Assembly (NCBI RefSeq): GCF_017993425.1
Contig: NZ_JAGOMQ010000014.1
Location: 30,974-94,973, forward strand
Length of the DNA stretch: 64,000 nucleotides
Direction of reading: 5' to 3'
From: Amaricoccus sp.
GTDB taxonomy: Bacteria; Pseudomonadota; Alphaproteobacteria; Rhodobacterales; Rhodobacteraceae
Of the stretch, positions 37,285 through 45,001 are shown piece by piece; position 1 is the first letter of the stretch, and each line of letters begins with the position of its first letter. The notes under the pieces were generated by a model. The model saw only the letters and a program-made list of their open reading frames with translations, searched no databases and was not told where the DNA came from. The position numbers and the translations under genes were made by a program.

Positions 37285-37302
37285 ATCATACCTGTTGACA
37301 AG
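37285..37302. promoter_or_regulatory. Candidate operator upstream of apnO
   Basis: ATCATACCTGTTGACAAG. 16 of 18 bases recur at 44831-44848 upstream of the RuBisCO-like gene (ATCATATCTGTTGACGAG). It includes a -35-like TTGACA. The FadR-type regulator at 39379 is the obvious candidate ligand. Confidence 0.55.
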
Positions 37303-37353
37303 ACGATCTCTCCCCGGCACGGTGGCGCGCATCGCGTTCCGGGGAGGATGCAC

Positions 37354-38178
37354 ATGAAGGTCGCGTTGATCGGAGCCGGCGGCAAGATGGGGGCGCGGCT
37401 GGCCGCGAACCTCGTCGGCTCGTCCTACGACGTCGCCTATGTCGAGGTCAGCGAGGCCGGGCGGGCGCGGCTCAAGGAGCTGGTCGGCGTCGACTGCGTG
37501 CCGCAGGACGAGGCGCTGGCCGGCGCGGAGGTCGTCGTGCTCGCGGTGCCCGACACCGCGATCGGCAAGGTCGCCTCCGGCATCGTGCCGCAGCTCGCGC
37601 CGGGCACGATCGTCGTCATCCTCGACGCCGCCGCGCCCTATGCCGGCCACCTGCCCGAGCGCAAGGACGTCACCTACTTCGTCACCCATCCCTGCCACCC
37701 GCCGATCTTCAACGACGAGGCGACGCCGGAGGGCCGCGCCGACCACTTCGGCGGCATCGCCGCGAGGCAGGCCATCGTCAGCGCGCTGATGCAGGGGCCG
37801 GAGGAGCACTACGCGACCGGCGAGGCGATCGCCCGCACGATCTGGGCGCCGATCCTGCGCTCGCACCGGGTGACGGTGGACCAGCTCGCCATGCTGGAGC
37901 CGGGCCTCAGCGAGACGGTCTGCGCCACGCTGCTCGCCGGCATGAAGGACGCGCTCGACGAGGTGGTGCGCCGCGGCGTCGACCGGACCTGCGCCCGCGA
38001 CTTCCTGATCGGCCACATGAACATCCTCGCCGCGGTCACCTTCGAGGAGGTGCCCGGCGTGTTCTCCGACGCCTGCAACAAGGCGATCGAGAACGGCAAG
38101 CCGCGGATCTTCCGCGACGACTGGCTCGGCGTGTTCGACCCCGCCGAGATCGCCGAGAGCATCCGGCGCATCACCTGA
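37354..38178 (+). CDS. apnO: D-apionate oxidoisomerase
   Basis: 274-residue NAD(P)-dependent enzyme of the 6-phosphogluconate-dehydrogenase-like group. Expected reaction: D-apionate to 3-oxo-isoapionate. The motifs MKVALIGAGGKMGARLAANL, VEVSEAGRARLKEL, THPCHPPIFNDEATPEG, DHFGGIAARQAIVSALMQGPE and RSHRVTVDQLAMLEPGLSET fit the ApnO family closely. The ATG at 37354 is preferred to one 6 bp earlier because GGGGAGG is correctly spaced only for it. First gene of a set with apsD, FadR-type regulator, DUF1537 kinase and a RuBisCO-like protein. Family attribution is from memory, not from a search. Confidence 0.82.
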   Translation: MKVALIGAGGKMGARLAANLVGSSYDVAYVEVSEAGRARLKELVGVDCVPQDEALAGAEVVVLAVPDTAIGKVASGIVPQLAPGTIVVILDAAAPYAGHLPERKDVTYFVTHPCHPPIFNDEATPEGRADHFGGIAARQAIVSALMQGPEEHYATGEAIARTIWAPILRSHRVTVDQLAMLEPGLSETVCATLLAGMKDALDEVVRRGVDRTCARDFLIGHMNILAAVTFEEVPGVFSDACNKAIENGKPRIFRDDWLGVFDPAEIAESIRRIT

Positions 38179-38273
38179 TTCCCGTGGAGCAACCGGCGGG
38201 CCATCGTCATCGGCAGCCTTGCCGACGGCCCGGGTGGTGACGGGACGAGCACGCGGCGCTGGGGAGGCAGGGA

Positions 38274-39296
38274 ATGCTCAGGGGCGGCATGATCGGCTGC
38301 GGCTTCTTCGCCGCGAACCACCTCAACGCCTGGGCCGGGATCGCGGGCGCCGAGATCGTCGCGCTCTGCGACCGCGACCCGGCCCGGCTGGCCGCGGCGG
38401 CCGAACGCTTCGGGGTGGCGCGGACCTATGCCGACGCGGCGGAGATGCTCGCCGCGGAGCGGCTCGACTTCGTCGACATCGCCACCACCGTCCCCACCCA
38501 CCGCCCGCTGGTCGAGCTCGCCGCCGGCGCGGGCGTCCACATGATCTGCCAGAAGCCCTTCGCCGCGACGATGGAGGACGCGCGCGCCATGGTCGCGGCG
38601 GCCGGGGCGGCGGGGCGGACGCTGATGGTCCACGAGAACTTCCGCTGGCAGTCGGCGATCCGCCGGGCGAAGGCGGAGATGGCGGCGATCGGCCGGCCGT
38701 TCTGGGGGCGGGCGAGCTTCCGCTCCGGCTTCGACGTCTACGCCGCGCAGCCCTACCTCGCCACCGACGCGCGCTTCATCGTCCAGGACCTCGGCATCCA
38801 CATCCTCGACGTGGCGCGCTTCCTCTTCGGCGACGTCGCGACCCTCGCGGCCACGACCCAGCGCGTCAACCCGCGCATCCGCGGCGAGGACGTGGCGACC
38901 ATGCTGCTCGCCCACACGGGCGGCGTGACCTGCGTCGTCGATTGCAGCTACGCGAGCCGCCTGCCGCGCGAGAGCTTCCCCGAGACCCTGCTGGAGGTGG
39001 AGGGAACCGACGGCAGCCTGCGGCTCGACGCCGGCTACCGGCTGACCGTCCATGCCGGCGGCGAGACCCGGGCCATCGACGCCGCGCCGCCGCTCCTGCC
39101 CTGGGCGGAGCGGCCGTGGCACAACGTGCAGGAGAGCGTGCAGGCGATCCAGCAGCACTTCGTCGACTGCCTGCGCGAGGGCCGCGCGCCCGAGACCTCC
39201 GGCGCCGACAACCTCCGTACGCTGGAGCTGGTCTACGCCGCCTACGCGTCGGCGGAGGACGGCGGCCGCACAATCGCGCTCGACGGGACGGCGTGA
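38274..39296 (+). CDS. apsD: D-apiose dehydrogenase (Gfo/Idh/MocA family)
   Basis: 340 residues with the Rossmann motif MIGCGFFAANHLNAW, CDRDPARLAAAAERFG, the catalytic CQKPFAATMEDA (E/Q-K-P), HENFRWQSAI, FRSGFDVYAAQPYLATDARF, DLGIHILDVARFLFGDV and the C-terminal PWHNVQESVQAIQQHF. This closely resembles ApsD, which oxidises D-apiose to D-apionolactone. GGGGAGGCAGGGA precedes the ATG. A lactonase (ApnL) to make D-apionate was not found in the window; spontaneous hydrolysis or a remote gene would be needed. Confidence 0.8.
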   Translation: MLRGGMIGCGFFAANHLNAWAGIAGAEIVALCDRDPARLAAAAERFGVARTYADAAEMLAAERLDFVDIATTVPTHRPLVELAAGAGVHMICQKPFAATMEDARAMVAAAGAAGRTLMVHENFRWQSAIRRAKAEMAAIGRPFWGRASFRSGFDVYAAQPYLATDARFIVQDLGIHILDVARFLFGDVATLAATTQRVNPRIRGEDVATMLLAHTGGVTCVVDCSYASRLPRESFPETLLEVEGTDGSLRLDAGYRLTVHAGGETRAIDAAPPLLPWAERPWHNVQESVQAIQQHFVDCLREGRAPETSGADNLRTLELVYAAYASAEDGGRTIALDGTA

Positions 39297-39378
39297 TGCG
39301 CCGCGCCCGCCACCCGGCATCCGTTGAACTCGGCGGCGCTCCGCCCCTACCTTGGGCTGGCTGGCGGTGAGGCGCGAC

Positions 39379-40125
39379 ATGGCGGAAGCGACGCGGGAGT
39401 TCCGGGACGAGCGCGGGCAGGCGGGCGACAAGATCGTCCGCCGCAAGCTCTCGGACCAGGTGCTCGAGCGCATGCAGGCGCTGATCCTGTCGGGCGAGGT
39501 CTCGCCCGGCGATCCGCTGCCCTCCGAGCACGCGCTGATGGAGCGCTTCGGCGTCGGCCGGCCGGCGGTGCGCGAGGCGCTGCAATCGCTGCACACGATG
39601 GGGCTGATCACCATCTCCCACGGCGAGCGCAGCCGGGTGAACGCGCTCTCCGCCGAGGCGGTGCTGCGGCAGGGCGACGCGATCGCCCGGACGCTGCTGA
39701 CGACCGGACCGCAGAACCTCGAGAACCTCAAGGAGGCGCGGCGGCTCTTCGAGCTCGGCATGGTGCGGACCGGGACGCCGAAGGCGACGGCCGAGGACGT
39801 GGCGGGCCTGCGCGCGCTGATCGTCCGCCAGCGCGCCGCCCTCGGCGAGCCGGGCGCCTTCATCGGCGCCGACATCGACTTCCACCGCGCCATCGCCGCG
39901 CTCTCCGGCAACCCGATCTTCTCCGCGGTGAGCGAGGCGATGCTCGGCTGGCTCTTCCGCTTCCATTCCGACCTGCTGCTCTGGTCGGGGCACGAGGACG
40001 TCACCCTCGCCGAGCATGGGGCGATCGTCGACGCCATCGAGGCCGGGGACGTCGAGGCGGCCGCCGCGGCGATGGCGGGGCATCTCGACCGCTCGACGCC
40101 GCTCTACCGCCATCCTCCGGGCTGA
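39379..40125 (+). CDS. FadR-subfamily GntR transcriptional regulator
   Basis: 248 residues. N-terminal winged helix: DQVLERMQALILSGEVSPGD, LPSEHALMERFGVGRPAVRE then ALQSLHTMGLI. The all-helical FCD ligand domain has its metal-binding set in FIGADIDFHRAIAALSGNPIF and DVTLAEHGAIVDAIEAGD with AGHLDRS (Asp/His ligands). ATG at 39379 chosen from GAGG at 6-7 bp. Likely controls the apn/oia genes in response to an acid-sugar intermediate, acting at the shared motif upstream of apnO and the RuBisCO-like gene (inference). Confidence 0.88.
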   Translation: MAEATREFRDERGQAGDKIVRRKLSDQVLERMQALILSGEVSPGDPLPSEHALMERFGVGRPAVREALQSLHTMGLITISHGERSRVNALSAEAVLRQGDAIARTLLTTGPQNLENLKEARRLFELGMVRTGTPKATAEDVAGLRALIVRQRAALGEPGAFIGADIDFHRAIAALSGNPIFSAVSEAMLGWLFRFHSDLLLWSGHEDVTLAEHGAIVDAIEAGDVEAAAAAMAGHLDRSTPLYRHPPG

Positions 40126-40129
40126 CGTC

Positions 40130-41521
40130 GTGACCGGAGCCGCCGCGCCGCTGCCCGAGGGCCTGCTCGTCGCCTGGTACGGCGACGACTTCACCGGCTC
40201 GGCCGCCGTGATGGAGGTGCTGACCTTCGCCGGCCTGCCCTCGGCGCTGTTCTTCGACCCGCCGACGCCGGCGCAGCTCGCCCGGTTCCGGGGCCTGCGC
40301 GGGATCGGCATCGCCAGCACCGCCCGGGCGCACGGACCGGCCTGGATGGACCGCGAGCTGCCGGCGGTCTTCGAGACGCTGCGCGGGCTCGCGGCGCCGA
40401 TCAGCCACTACAAGATTTGCTCGACCCTCGATTCGGCGCCGGAGGTCGGCTCGATCGGCCGCGCGGTCGACATCGCCCTGCCGATCCTCGGGAGCGCCTG
40501 GGCGCCGATCCTGGCGGCCGCCCCGCCGATGCGGCGCTACCAGGCCTTCGGCAGCCTGTTCGCCTCGGGACCGGGGGGCGTGGCCCGGCTCGACCGCCAT
40601 CCGGTGATGGCGCGCCATCCGGTCACCCCGATGGACGAGGCCGACGTGGCGCGGCACCTCTCGCGGCAGACGGCGCGGCCCATCGGGCTGATCGACCTCG
40701 AGGCGCTGGCCGATCCGGCGGCCGCCGAGGCGGCGCGGCAGGCGCAGGTCGCGGCGGGCAGGACGCTGCTCTCGCTCGACTGCATCGACGCCGCGAGCCT
40801 CTCGGCCTGCGGCCGGCTGATCTGGGAGGCGCGGGGGCCGGGCCAGCTCGCGGTCGGCTCGCAGGGGGTGGAGTACGCGCTCACGCGCTACTGGCGCGAC
40901 GCAGGGCTGATCCCCGAGGCGCCGCCGGCCGCCGGCATCGGCCCCGCCGGGCGCATGGCGGTGGTGTCCGGATCGGTCTCGCCGATCACCGCGGCGCAGA
41001 TCGACTGGTCGGAGGCCAACGGCTTCGCCGGCATCGCCTTCGACGCGCGGGCCGTCGTCGATGCGGCCGCCCTCGCGGCCGCCGAGGCGGCGGCGGTCGA
41101 GGCGGCGCTGGCGGCGATCGGCGCGGGGCGCGATCCGCTGGTCTACACCGCGCGCGGCCCCGACGACCCGGCCGTGCCGGCGCTGCGGGCGGCGCTTGAC
41201 GCGAGCGGCGTCACGGCCGAGGCGGCCAATGCGCGGATCGGCGCGGCGCTCGGGCGGATCCTCGACGCGGTGGTGCGGCGGGCGGGGCTGCGCCGGGCGG
41301 TGATCTCGGGCGGGGACACCTCCGGCCACGCCAGCCGGCAGCTCGGCGTCCATGCGCTGACCGCGCTCGCGCCGACGATCCCCGGCGCGGCGATCTTCCG
41401 CGCCCATGGCGAGGGCGCGCATGACGGGCTGGAGCTGGCGCTGAAGGGCGGCCAGATGGGCAGCCCGGACTATTTCGGCTGGGTCCGCGACGGCGGCGGC
41501 CCGAGGAGCGGACCATGCTGA
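40130..41521 (+). CDS. oiaK: Four-carbon acid sugar kinase family protein, probable 3-oxo-isoapionate kinase
   Basis: 463-residue DUF1537 kinase. GTG start 4 bp after the regulator stop. Motifs: AWYGDDFTGSAAVMEVLTFAGLPS (substrate domain), HYKICSTLDSAPEVGSIGRA, VVSGSVSPITAAQIDWSEANGF and the C-terminal nucleotide domain VISGGDTSGHASRQLG...FRAHGEGAHDGLELALKGGQMGSPDYF. DUF1537 enzymes phosphorylate 3-oxo-tetronates (OtnK) or 3-oxo-isoapionate (OiaK). The apnO and RuBisCO-like neighbours favour OiaK; OtnK is the alternative. Confidence 0.78.
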   Translation: MTGAAAPLPEGLLVAWYGDDFTGSAAVMEVLTFAGLPSALFFDPPTPAQLARFRGLRGIGIASTARAHGPAWMDRELPAVFETLRGLAAPISHYKICSTLDSAPEVGSIGRAVDIALPILGSAWAPILAAAPPMRRYQAFGSLFASGPGGVARLDRHPVMARHPVTPMDEADVARHLSRQTARPIGLIDLEALADPAAAEAARQAQVAAGRTLLSLDCIDAASLSACGRLIWEARGPGQLAVGSQGVEYALTRYWRDAGLIPEAPPAAGIGPAGRMAVVSGSVSPITAAQIDWSEANGFAGIAFDARAVVDAAALAAAEAAAVEAALAAIGAGRDPLVYTARGPDDPAVPALRAALDASGVTAEAANARIGAALGRILDAVVRRAGLRRAVISGGDTSGHASRQLGVHALTALAPTIPGAAIFRAHGEGAHDGLELALKGGQMGSPDYFGWVRDGGGPRSGPC

Positions 41522-42405
41522 TCGGCATCGACTGGGGCGGCACCAAGATCGAGGGCGTCGCCATGGAGGCCGACGGGCGCGAGCTCGCCCGCCTGCGCCG
41601 CGACACCCCGCGCGAGGACTACGGGGCCTGCCTCGCCACGATCCGCGAGCTGGTGGCCGAGCTCGAGGCGCGGACGGGGGCGACGGGCACGATCGGCGTG
41701 GGGATGCCGGGATCGCTGGAGCCGGTCAGCCGGCTCGGCAAGGGATGCAGCTCGACCTGGGTTCTCGGCCAGCCGGTGGAGGCGGACCTCCGCGCCGCGC
41801 TCGGGCGCGAGGTCCGGGTGGAGAACGACGCCGACTGCTTCGCCGTCTCGGAGGCGACCGACGGCGCCGGCGCCGGCTGCAACGTCGTCTTCGCGGTCAT
41901 CCTCGGCTCCGGGGCGGGCGCCGGGATCGCGGTCGGCGGCCGGGCGCATCACGGGCCGAACAATTCCGGCGGCGAGTGGGGGCACAACCCCCTGCCCTTT
42001 CCCGACAGCACCGAGATCCCGCGGCCCTGCTATTGCGGGCGGCACGGCTGCATGGAGACCTGGGTCTCCGGCCGCGCCTTCGAGGCGGAGTACGAGCGCC
42101 ATACCGGGCAGCGCCTCCGGGCGATGGCCATCGTCGAGCGGATGCGCGCCGGCGACCGCCTGTCCGGGCTGATCTGGGAGCGCTACGTCGACCGGGTGGC
42201 GCGCGGGCTCGCCACCGTCGTCAACACGCTCGACCCGGACGTGCTGGTGATGGGCGGCGGCATGTCCAACGTCGAGGAGCTCTACCGCGACCTGCCGCCG
42301 CGGCTCGCGGGGCGGATCTTCTCGACCGTCTTCCACACGCCGATCCTGAAGGCGCGGCACGGCGACGCCAGCGGCGTCCGCGGCGCCGCGCGGCTCTGGG
42401 CCTGA
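41515..42405 (+). CDS. ROK-family sugar kinase
   Basis: 296 residues. ATP phosphate-1 motif IGIDWGGTKIEGVA, catalytic ENDADCFAVSEA, and the ROK zinc signature GEWGHNPLPFPDSTEIPRPC then YCGRHGCMETWVSG. It resembles fructokinase/N-acetylhexosamine kinases more than ROK repressors, as no HTH is present. It overlaps the kinase upstream by 7 bp with GAGGAG 7 bp before its ATG, so it belongs to the apiose operon. Its substrate is unknown, and no ROK step is known in D-apionate breakdown. Confidence 0.85.
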   Translation: MLIGIDWGGTKIEGVAMEADGRELARLRRDTPREDYGACLATIRELVAELEARTGATGTIGVGMPGSLEPVSRLGKGCSSTWVLGQPVEADLRAALGREVRVENDADCFAVSEATDGAGAGCNVVFAVILGSGAGAGIAVGGRAHHGPNNSGGEWGHNPLPFPDSTEIPRPCYCGRHGCMETWVSGRAFEAEYERHTGQRLRAMAIVERMRAGDRLSGLIWERYVDRVARGLATVVNTLDPDVLVMGGGMSNVEELYRDLPPRLAGRIFSTVFHTPILKARHGDASGVRGAARLWA

Positions 42406-42477
42406 GCGGGTGCAGGGCTCCGTCCTGTCTCGCGAGGCCGAGGCGACGCCCCGCCGCTCGTCGACCCTTGCGGCCTC

Positions 42478-42556
42478 CGTCGCGCCGGGCCTCGCGGGCA
42501 GCCCGCTTCGGTCGCTCGGGGAGCCAGCAGGGGCAGGCAGGCGTCGCGCAGCCTGG
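42478..42556 (-). repeat. Partial MITE-like copy C
   Basis: In reverse orientation this stretch matches the left 110 bp of copy D: CGTCGCGCCGGGCCTCGCGG and CCCGCTTCGGTCGCTCGG, then CCAGCAGGGGCAGGCAGG and GTCGCGCAG (decayed terminal repeat). The hairpin-rich interior is absent. A TTCACGCGTGAA box follows at the same distance as in A and D. Confidence 0.58.
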
Positions 42557-42587
42557 CGGCCAGCCTGGCGCGAGGATCGGTTTAAAT

Positions 42588-42624
42588 GAAATCAACCACT
42601 TATCTAATTTTCACGCGTGAACAC
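42588..42624 (+). repeat. TTCACGCGTGAA box, copy C
   Basis: GAAATCAACCACTTATCTAA then TTTTCACGCGTGAACAC; palindrome at 42610-42621. It lies 120 bp before the inositol-monophosphatase-like gene and could therefore affect its promoter. Confidence 0.68.
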
Positions 42625-42743
42625 ACCCACCCGGCAAGCCCATCCCCGGCTCCTGATCCGCAATCCTCGCCGGCGCCGGACGGGGCCGTCGCGATGGCCG
42701 GAGCCGGTCGGGCGGCCACCGATCCACCAGCTCCGAGGCGCCC

Positions 42744-43535
42744 ATGACCCCCGCTCCCGACATCACCGACCGTTTCGCGTTCGCGCTGGCGCTCGTCCGC
42801 GAGGCGGGCGACCACGCGCGGGGCTTCCTCGCCGACCGGGCGGCGCTGGAGATCCGGGACAAGGGCCCGCAGGACATGGCGAGCCAGGCGGATCTGGAGA
42901 CCGAGCTCCTGATCCGCAGCCGGCTCGACGCGCGCTTCCCCGGCGACGGCTTCCTCGGCGAGGAGACCGGGGCCACGGCGTTCGCGCCCGGGCAGGGCGT
43001 CTGGGTGGTCGACCCGATCGACGGGACGCAGCCCTACGTCTCGGGCCTGCCGTCCTGGTGCGTCTCGATAGGATTCGTCCGCGACGGGGCGATCCTCTTC
43101 GGCATGGTCTACGCGCCGGCGCTGGGCGAGCTCTACGCCGGCGGCGTCGGCATCCCGGCGACGGTGAACGGCGCGCCGGTCGAGCGCCACCCCGGCCGGT
43201 CGATCCGCGAGGGCATCACCGCCTTCGGCTATTCGCCGCGGGTGCGCCCGGCCGAGTTCCTGCCGATGTTCGGCCGCTTCCTCGAGGCGGGCGGCGTCTA
43301 CTACCGCGACGGCTCCGGGGCGCTGATGCTCTGCCACGTCGCCGCCGGCCGGCTCGTCGGCTACATCGAGCCGCACATCAACTCCTGGGACTGCGTGGGC
43401 GCGCTGGCGGTGATCCACGCCGCCGGGCTCGAATCGAACGACTTCCTCGCCGGCGACGGCCTGCGCAAGGGCAACTGGCTGGTGGCCGGCCCGCCGGAGG
43501 TCCGGGCGGAGCTGGAGGCGATCCGCACAGGCTGA
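42744..43535 (+). CDS. Inositol monophosphatase family protein
   Basis: 263 residues. Metal-binding set of the FIG superfamily: GDGFLGEETG (Glu), VVDPIDGTQPYVSG (D-P-I-D-G-T) and SWDCVGALAVIHAAG (Asp). The usual N in DPLDGTxN is shifted to QPY. Acts on a sugar or inositol phosphate (Mg2+). GAGG 6 bp before the ATG. It lies 338 bp after the ROK gene with repeats in between, and converges on the RuBisCO-like gene 14 bp away. Its role in the locus is unknown. Confidence 0.85.
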   Translation: MTPAPDITDRFAFALALVREAGDHARGFLADRAALEIRDKGPQDMASQADLETELLIRSRLDARFPGDGFLGEETGATAFAPGQGVWVVDPIDGTQPYVSGLPSWCVSIGFVRDGAILFGMVYAPALGELYAGGVGIPATVNGAPVERHPGRSIREGITAFGYSPRVRPAEFLPMFGRFLEAGGVYYRDGSGALMLCHVAAGRLVGYIEPHINSWDCVGALAVIHAAGLESNDFLAGDGLRKGNWLVAGPPEVRAELEAIRTG

Positions 43536-43549
43536 GCCCGCGGCGGGAC

Positions 43550-44797
43550 CTATCCGAACTTCGCGAGCGAGGCGGCCAGCTCGGGATGGTCGCGGGCATG
43601 GTCCGCCAGCGCCACCCCGGCCGCCGCGGCCTCCCAGGCCTGCCGGATGGCGCGGACGCCGGCGGCGGGGCCGAGCGGGTGCCCGTGGATGCCGCCGCCG
43701 CCGAGATACATCAGGTCGAGCGTCCGGCCGGTCCGCTCGTAGGTCTCGACCGCCTGCCCGCCCCACTGGCCGGAGCACACCACCGGCAGCGCGCGGTCGG
43801 CGGGGGTGAAGATCGGGGTCATCACGTCGTGGAACGACCGCACGAAGCTGTCGTCCGGCTCCCAGTATTTCGCCCGGATGCCGTTGATCTGGAACTGGTC
43901 GACCCCGAGCAGGCGCCAGATCTTCTGGTAGGCGCGGAAGTCGATCCCGAAGCCCGGATGCCGGGTCATCAGGTCCCAGCCGTTGCGATGCGCGTGCAGG
44001 CAGAGCGCCGAGCGCCGGCGCAGGAAGGTCATGCCGCCGTAGCCGATCGAGTTGATGTTGACGACGGCCGCATTGCCCCCGGCCTCCGCGACAAGGTCGT
44101 GGTTCCGCATCATCGTCTCGGGATCGGCCGAGGAGATGCCGAAGGCGTACATCACCCGCTTGCCGGCGCGCTGCTCATGGTCGCGGATCACCGGCATGAT
44201 CGCGGCGACGCGGGCCGCGAGCGGGGAATAGCCGGGGCTGGTCAGCTTCTCGTCATCCTTGATGAAGTCGACCCCCGCCTCGCAGAGCGTGCGGACCATG
44301 CCGGCGGTCTCCTCGGGCAGGAGTCCCAGCGACGGCTTGATGATCGAGGCGATCATCGGCCCCTCCGCCACGCCCATCAGCCGCCGCGAGCCCTCGACGC
44401 CGAATTGCGGCCCGGGGTGGCAGGACCACGCCTCCGGCAGCTCGAAGTCGAGGACGCGCAGCCCGGTCAGGCCGCGCACCGCGAAGACCCCGCCGACCGC
44501 GATGGTCATCAGCGAGGCGATGTCGGTTCCGATCGCCTCCATCGGATAGGAGATCACCGCCTCGGCGCGCCGGTAGGGCCCCTGCCCGCCCGGATCGGGC
44601 AGCGCCGGGATCTCCGCGGGCGCGATCGGGCGCACCTCCTCGACCCGCGCCGCGCAGCGCGCGCGCACCGCCGCCGTCTCGCCGGGCAGCTCGGTGAAGG
44701 TGCCCGTCGACTGGTCCGAGGCGATCTTCGCCGCCACCGCCTCCGGGTCGCCGGAGGTCTCCAGCCGGTAGGCGACGCGGATCGACGGGGTGGACAT
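43550..44797 (-). CDS. oiaX: RuBisCO-like protein, probable 3-oxo-isoapionate-4-phosphate decarboxylase or transcarboxylase/hydrolase
   Basis: 415-residue large-subunit-type protein with a form IV layout: N-terminal alpha/beta domain, then a TIM barrel. Barrel motifs: ASIIKPSLGLLPEETAGMV, the carbamylation-site triad in GVDFIKDDEKLTSPGYSP (K-D-D-E), VMYAFGISS and LMYLGGGGIHGHPLGPAAGVRAIRQAW. Since RuBisCO loop 6 and other carboxylase residues are altered, it is a RuBisCO-like protein. With apnO and a DUF1537 kinase nearby, it should act on 3-oxo-isoapionate 4-phosphate (OiaX decarboxylase, or OiaT giving 3-phosphoglycerate and glycolate). Which one cannot be decided from sequence alone. Confidence 0.78.
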   Translation of the reverse strand: MSTPSIRVAYRLETSGDPEAVAAKIASDQSTGTFTELPGETAAVRARCAARVEEVRPIAPAEIPALPDPGGQGPYRRAEAVISYPMEAIGTDIASLMTIAVGGVFAVRGLTGLRVLDFELPEAWSCHPGPQFGVEGSRRLMGVAEGPMIASIIKPSLGLLPEETAGMVRTLCEAGVDFIKDDEKLTSPGYSPLAARVAAIMPVIRDHEQRAGKRVMYAFGISSADPETMMRNHDLVAEAGGNAAVVNINSIGYGGMTFLRRRSALCLHAHRNGWDLMTRHPGFGIDFRAYQKIWRLLGVDQFQINGIRAKYWEPDDSFVRSFHDVMTPIFTPADRALPVVCSGQWGGQAVETYERTGRTLDLMYLGGGGIHGHPLGPAAGVRAIRQAWEAAAAGVALADHARDHPELAASLAKFG

Positions 44798-44830
44798 GGG
44801 CGGCTTCCCTTCAGGGCTGGTTGCATGCTC

Positions 44831-44848
44831 ATCATATCTGTTGACGAG
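44831..44848. promoter_or_regulatory. Candidate operator upstream of the RuBisCO-like gene
   Basis: ATCATATCTGTTGACGAG, 34 bp upstream of the minus-strand ATG. On the minus strand it contains TATGAT, a good -10 sequence, so a bound regulator would block transcription. It shares 16 of 18 bases with the site upstream of apnO. Confidence 0.55.
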
Positions 44849-44930
44849 CGGAGAATCCACGCCGGAACGGCAGGCCGGCGCCCCCGCGGCGACCGACGAG
44901 GGATTCACCTTTCCGCAAGCTTCTTGCCGG

Positions 44931-44966
44931 TTGACAAGGGACGGCGACGCATTAATACACGTGTAA
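44931..44966 (+). promoter_or_regulatory. lacI promoter with autoregulatory operator
   Basis: TTGACA (44931-44936) and TAATAC (44953-44958), 16-bp spacer, a good sigma-70 promoter. The palindrome TACACGTGTA (44956-44965) overlaps the -10. The core TAAYACACGTGTWA matches the operators at 12520 and 55364, implying autoregulation by the LacI protein. Confidence 0.68.
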
Positions 44967-45001
44967 CGTTTTACCGAAGCGAAAGACTTCGGGCGGGGGG
45001 A

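Noticed and set aside
43550..44797. Functional RuBisCO large subunit implying CO2 fixation
   Set aside because: No small subunit, no phosphoribulokinase or cbb genes, and neighbours belong to apionate catabolism. The barrel residues fit form IV RuBisCO-like proteins.
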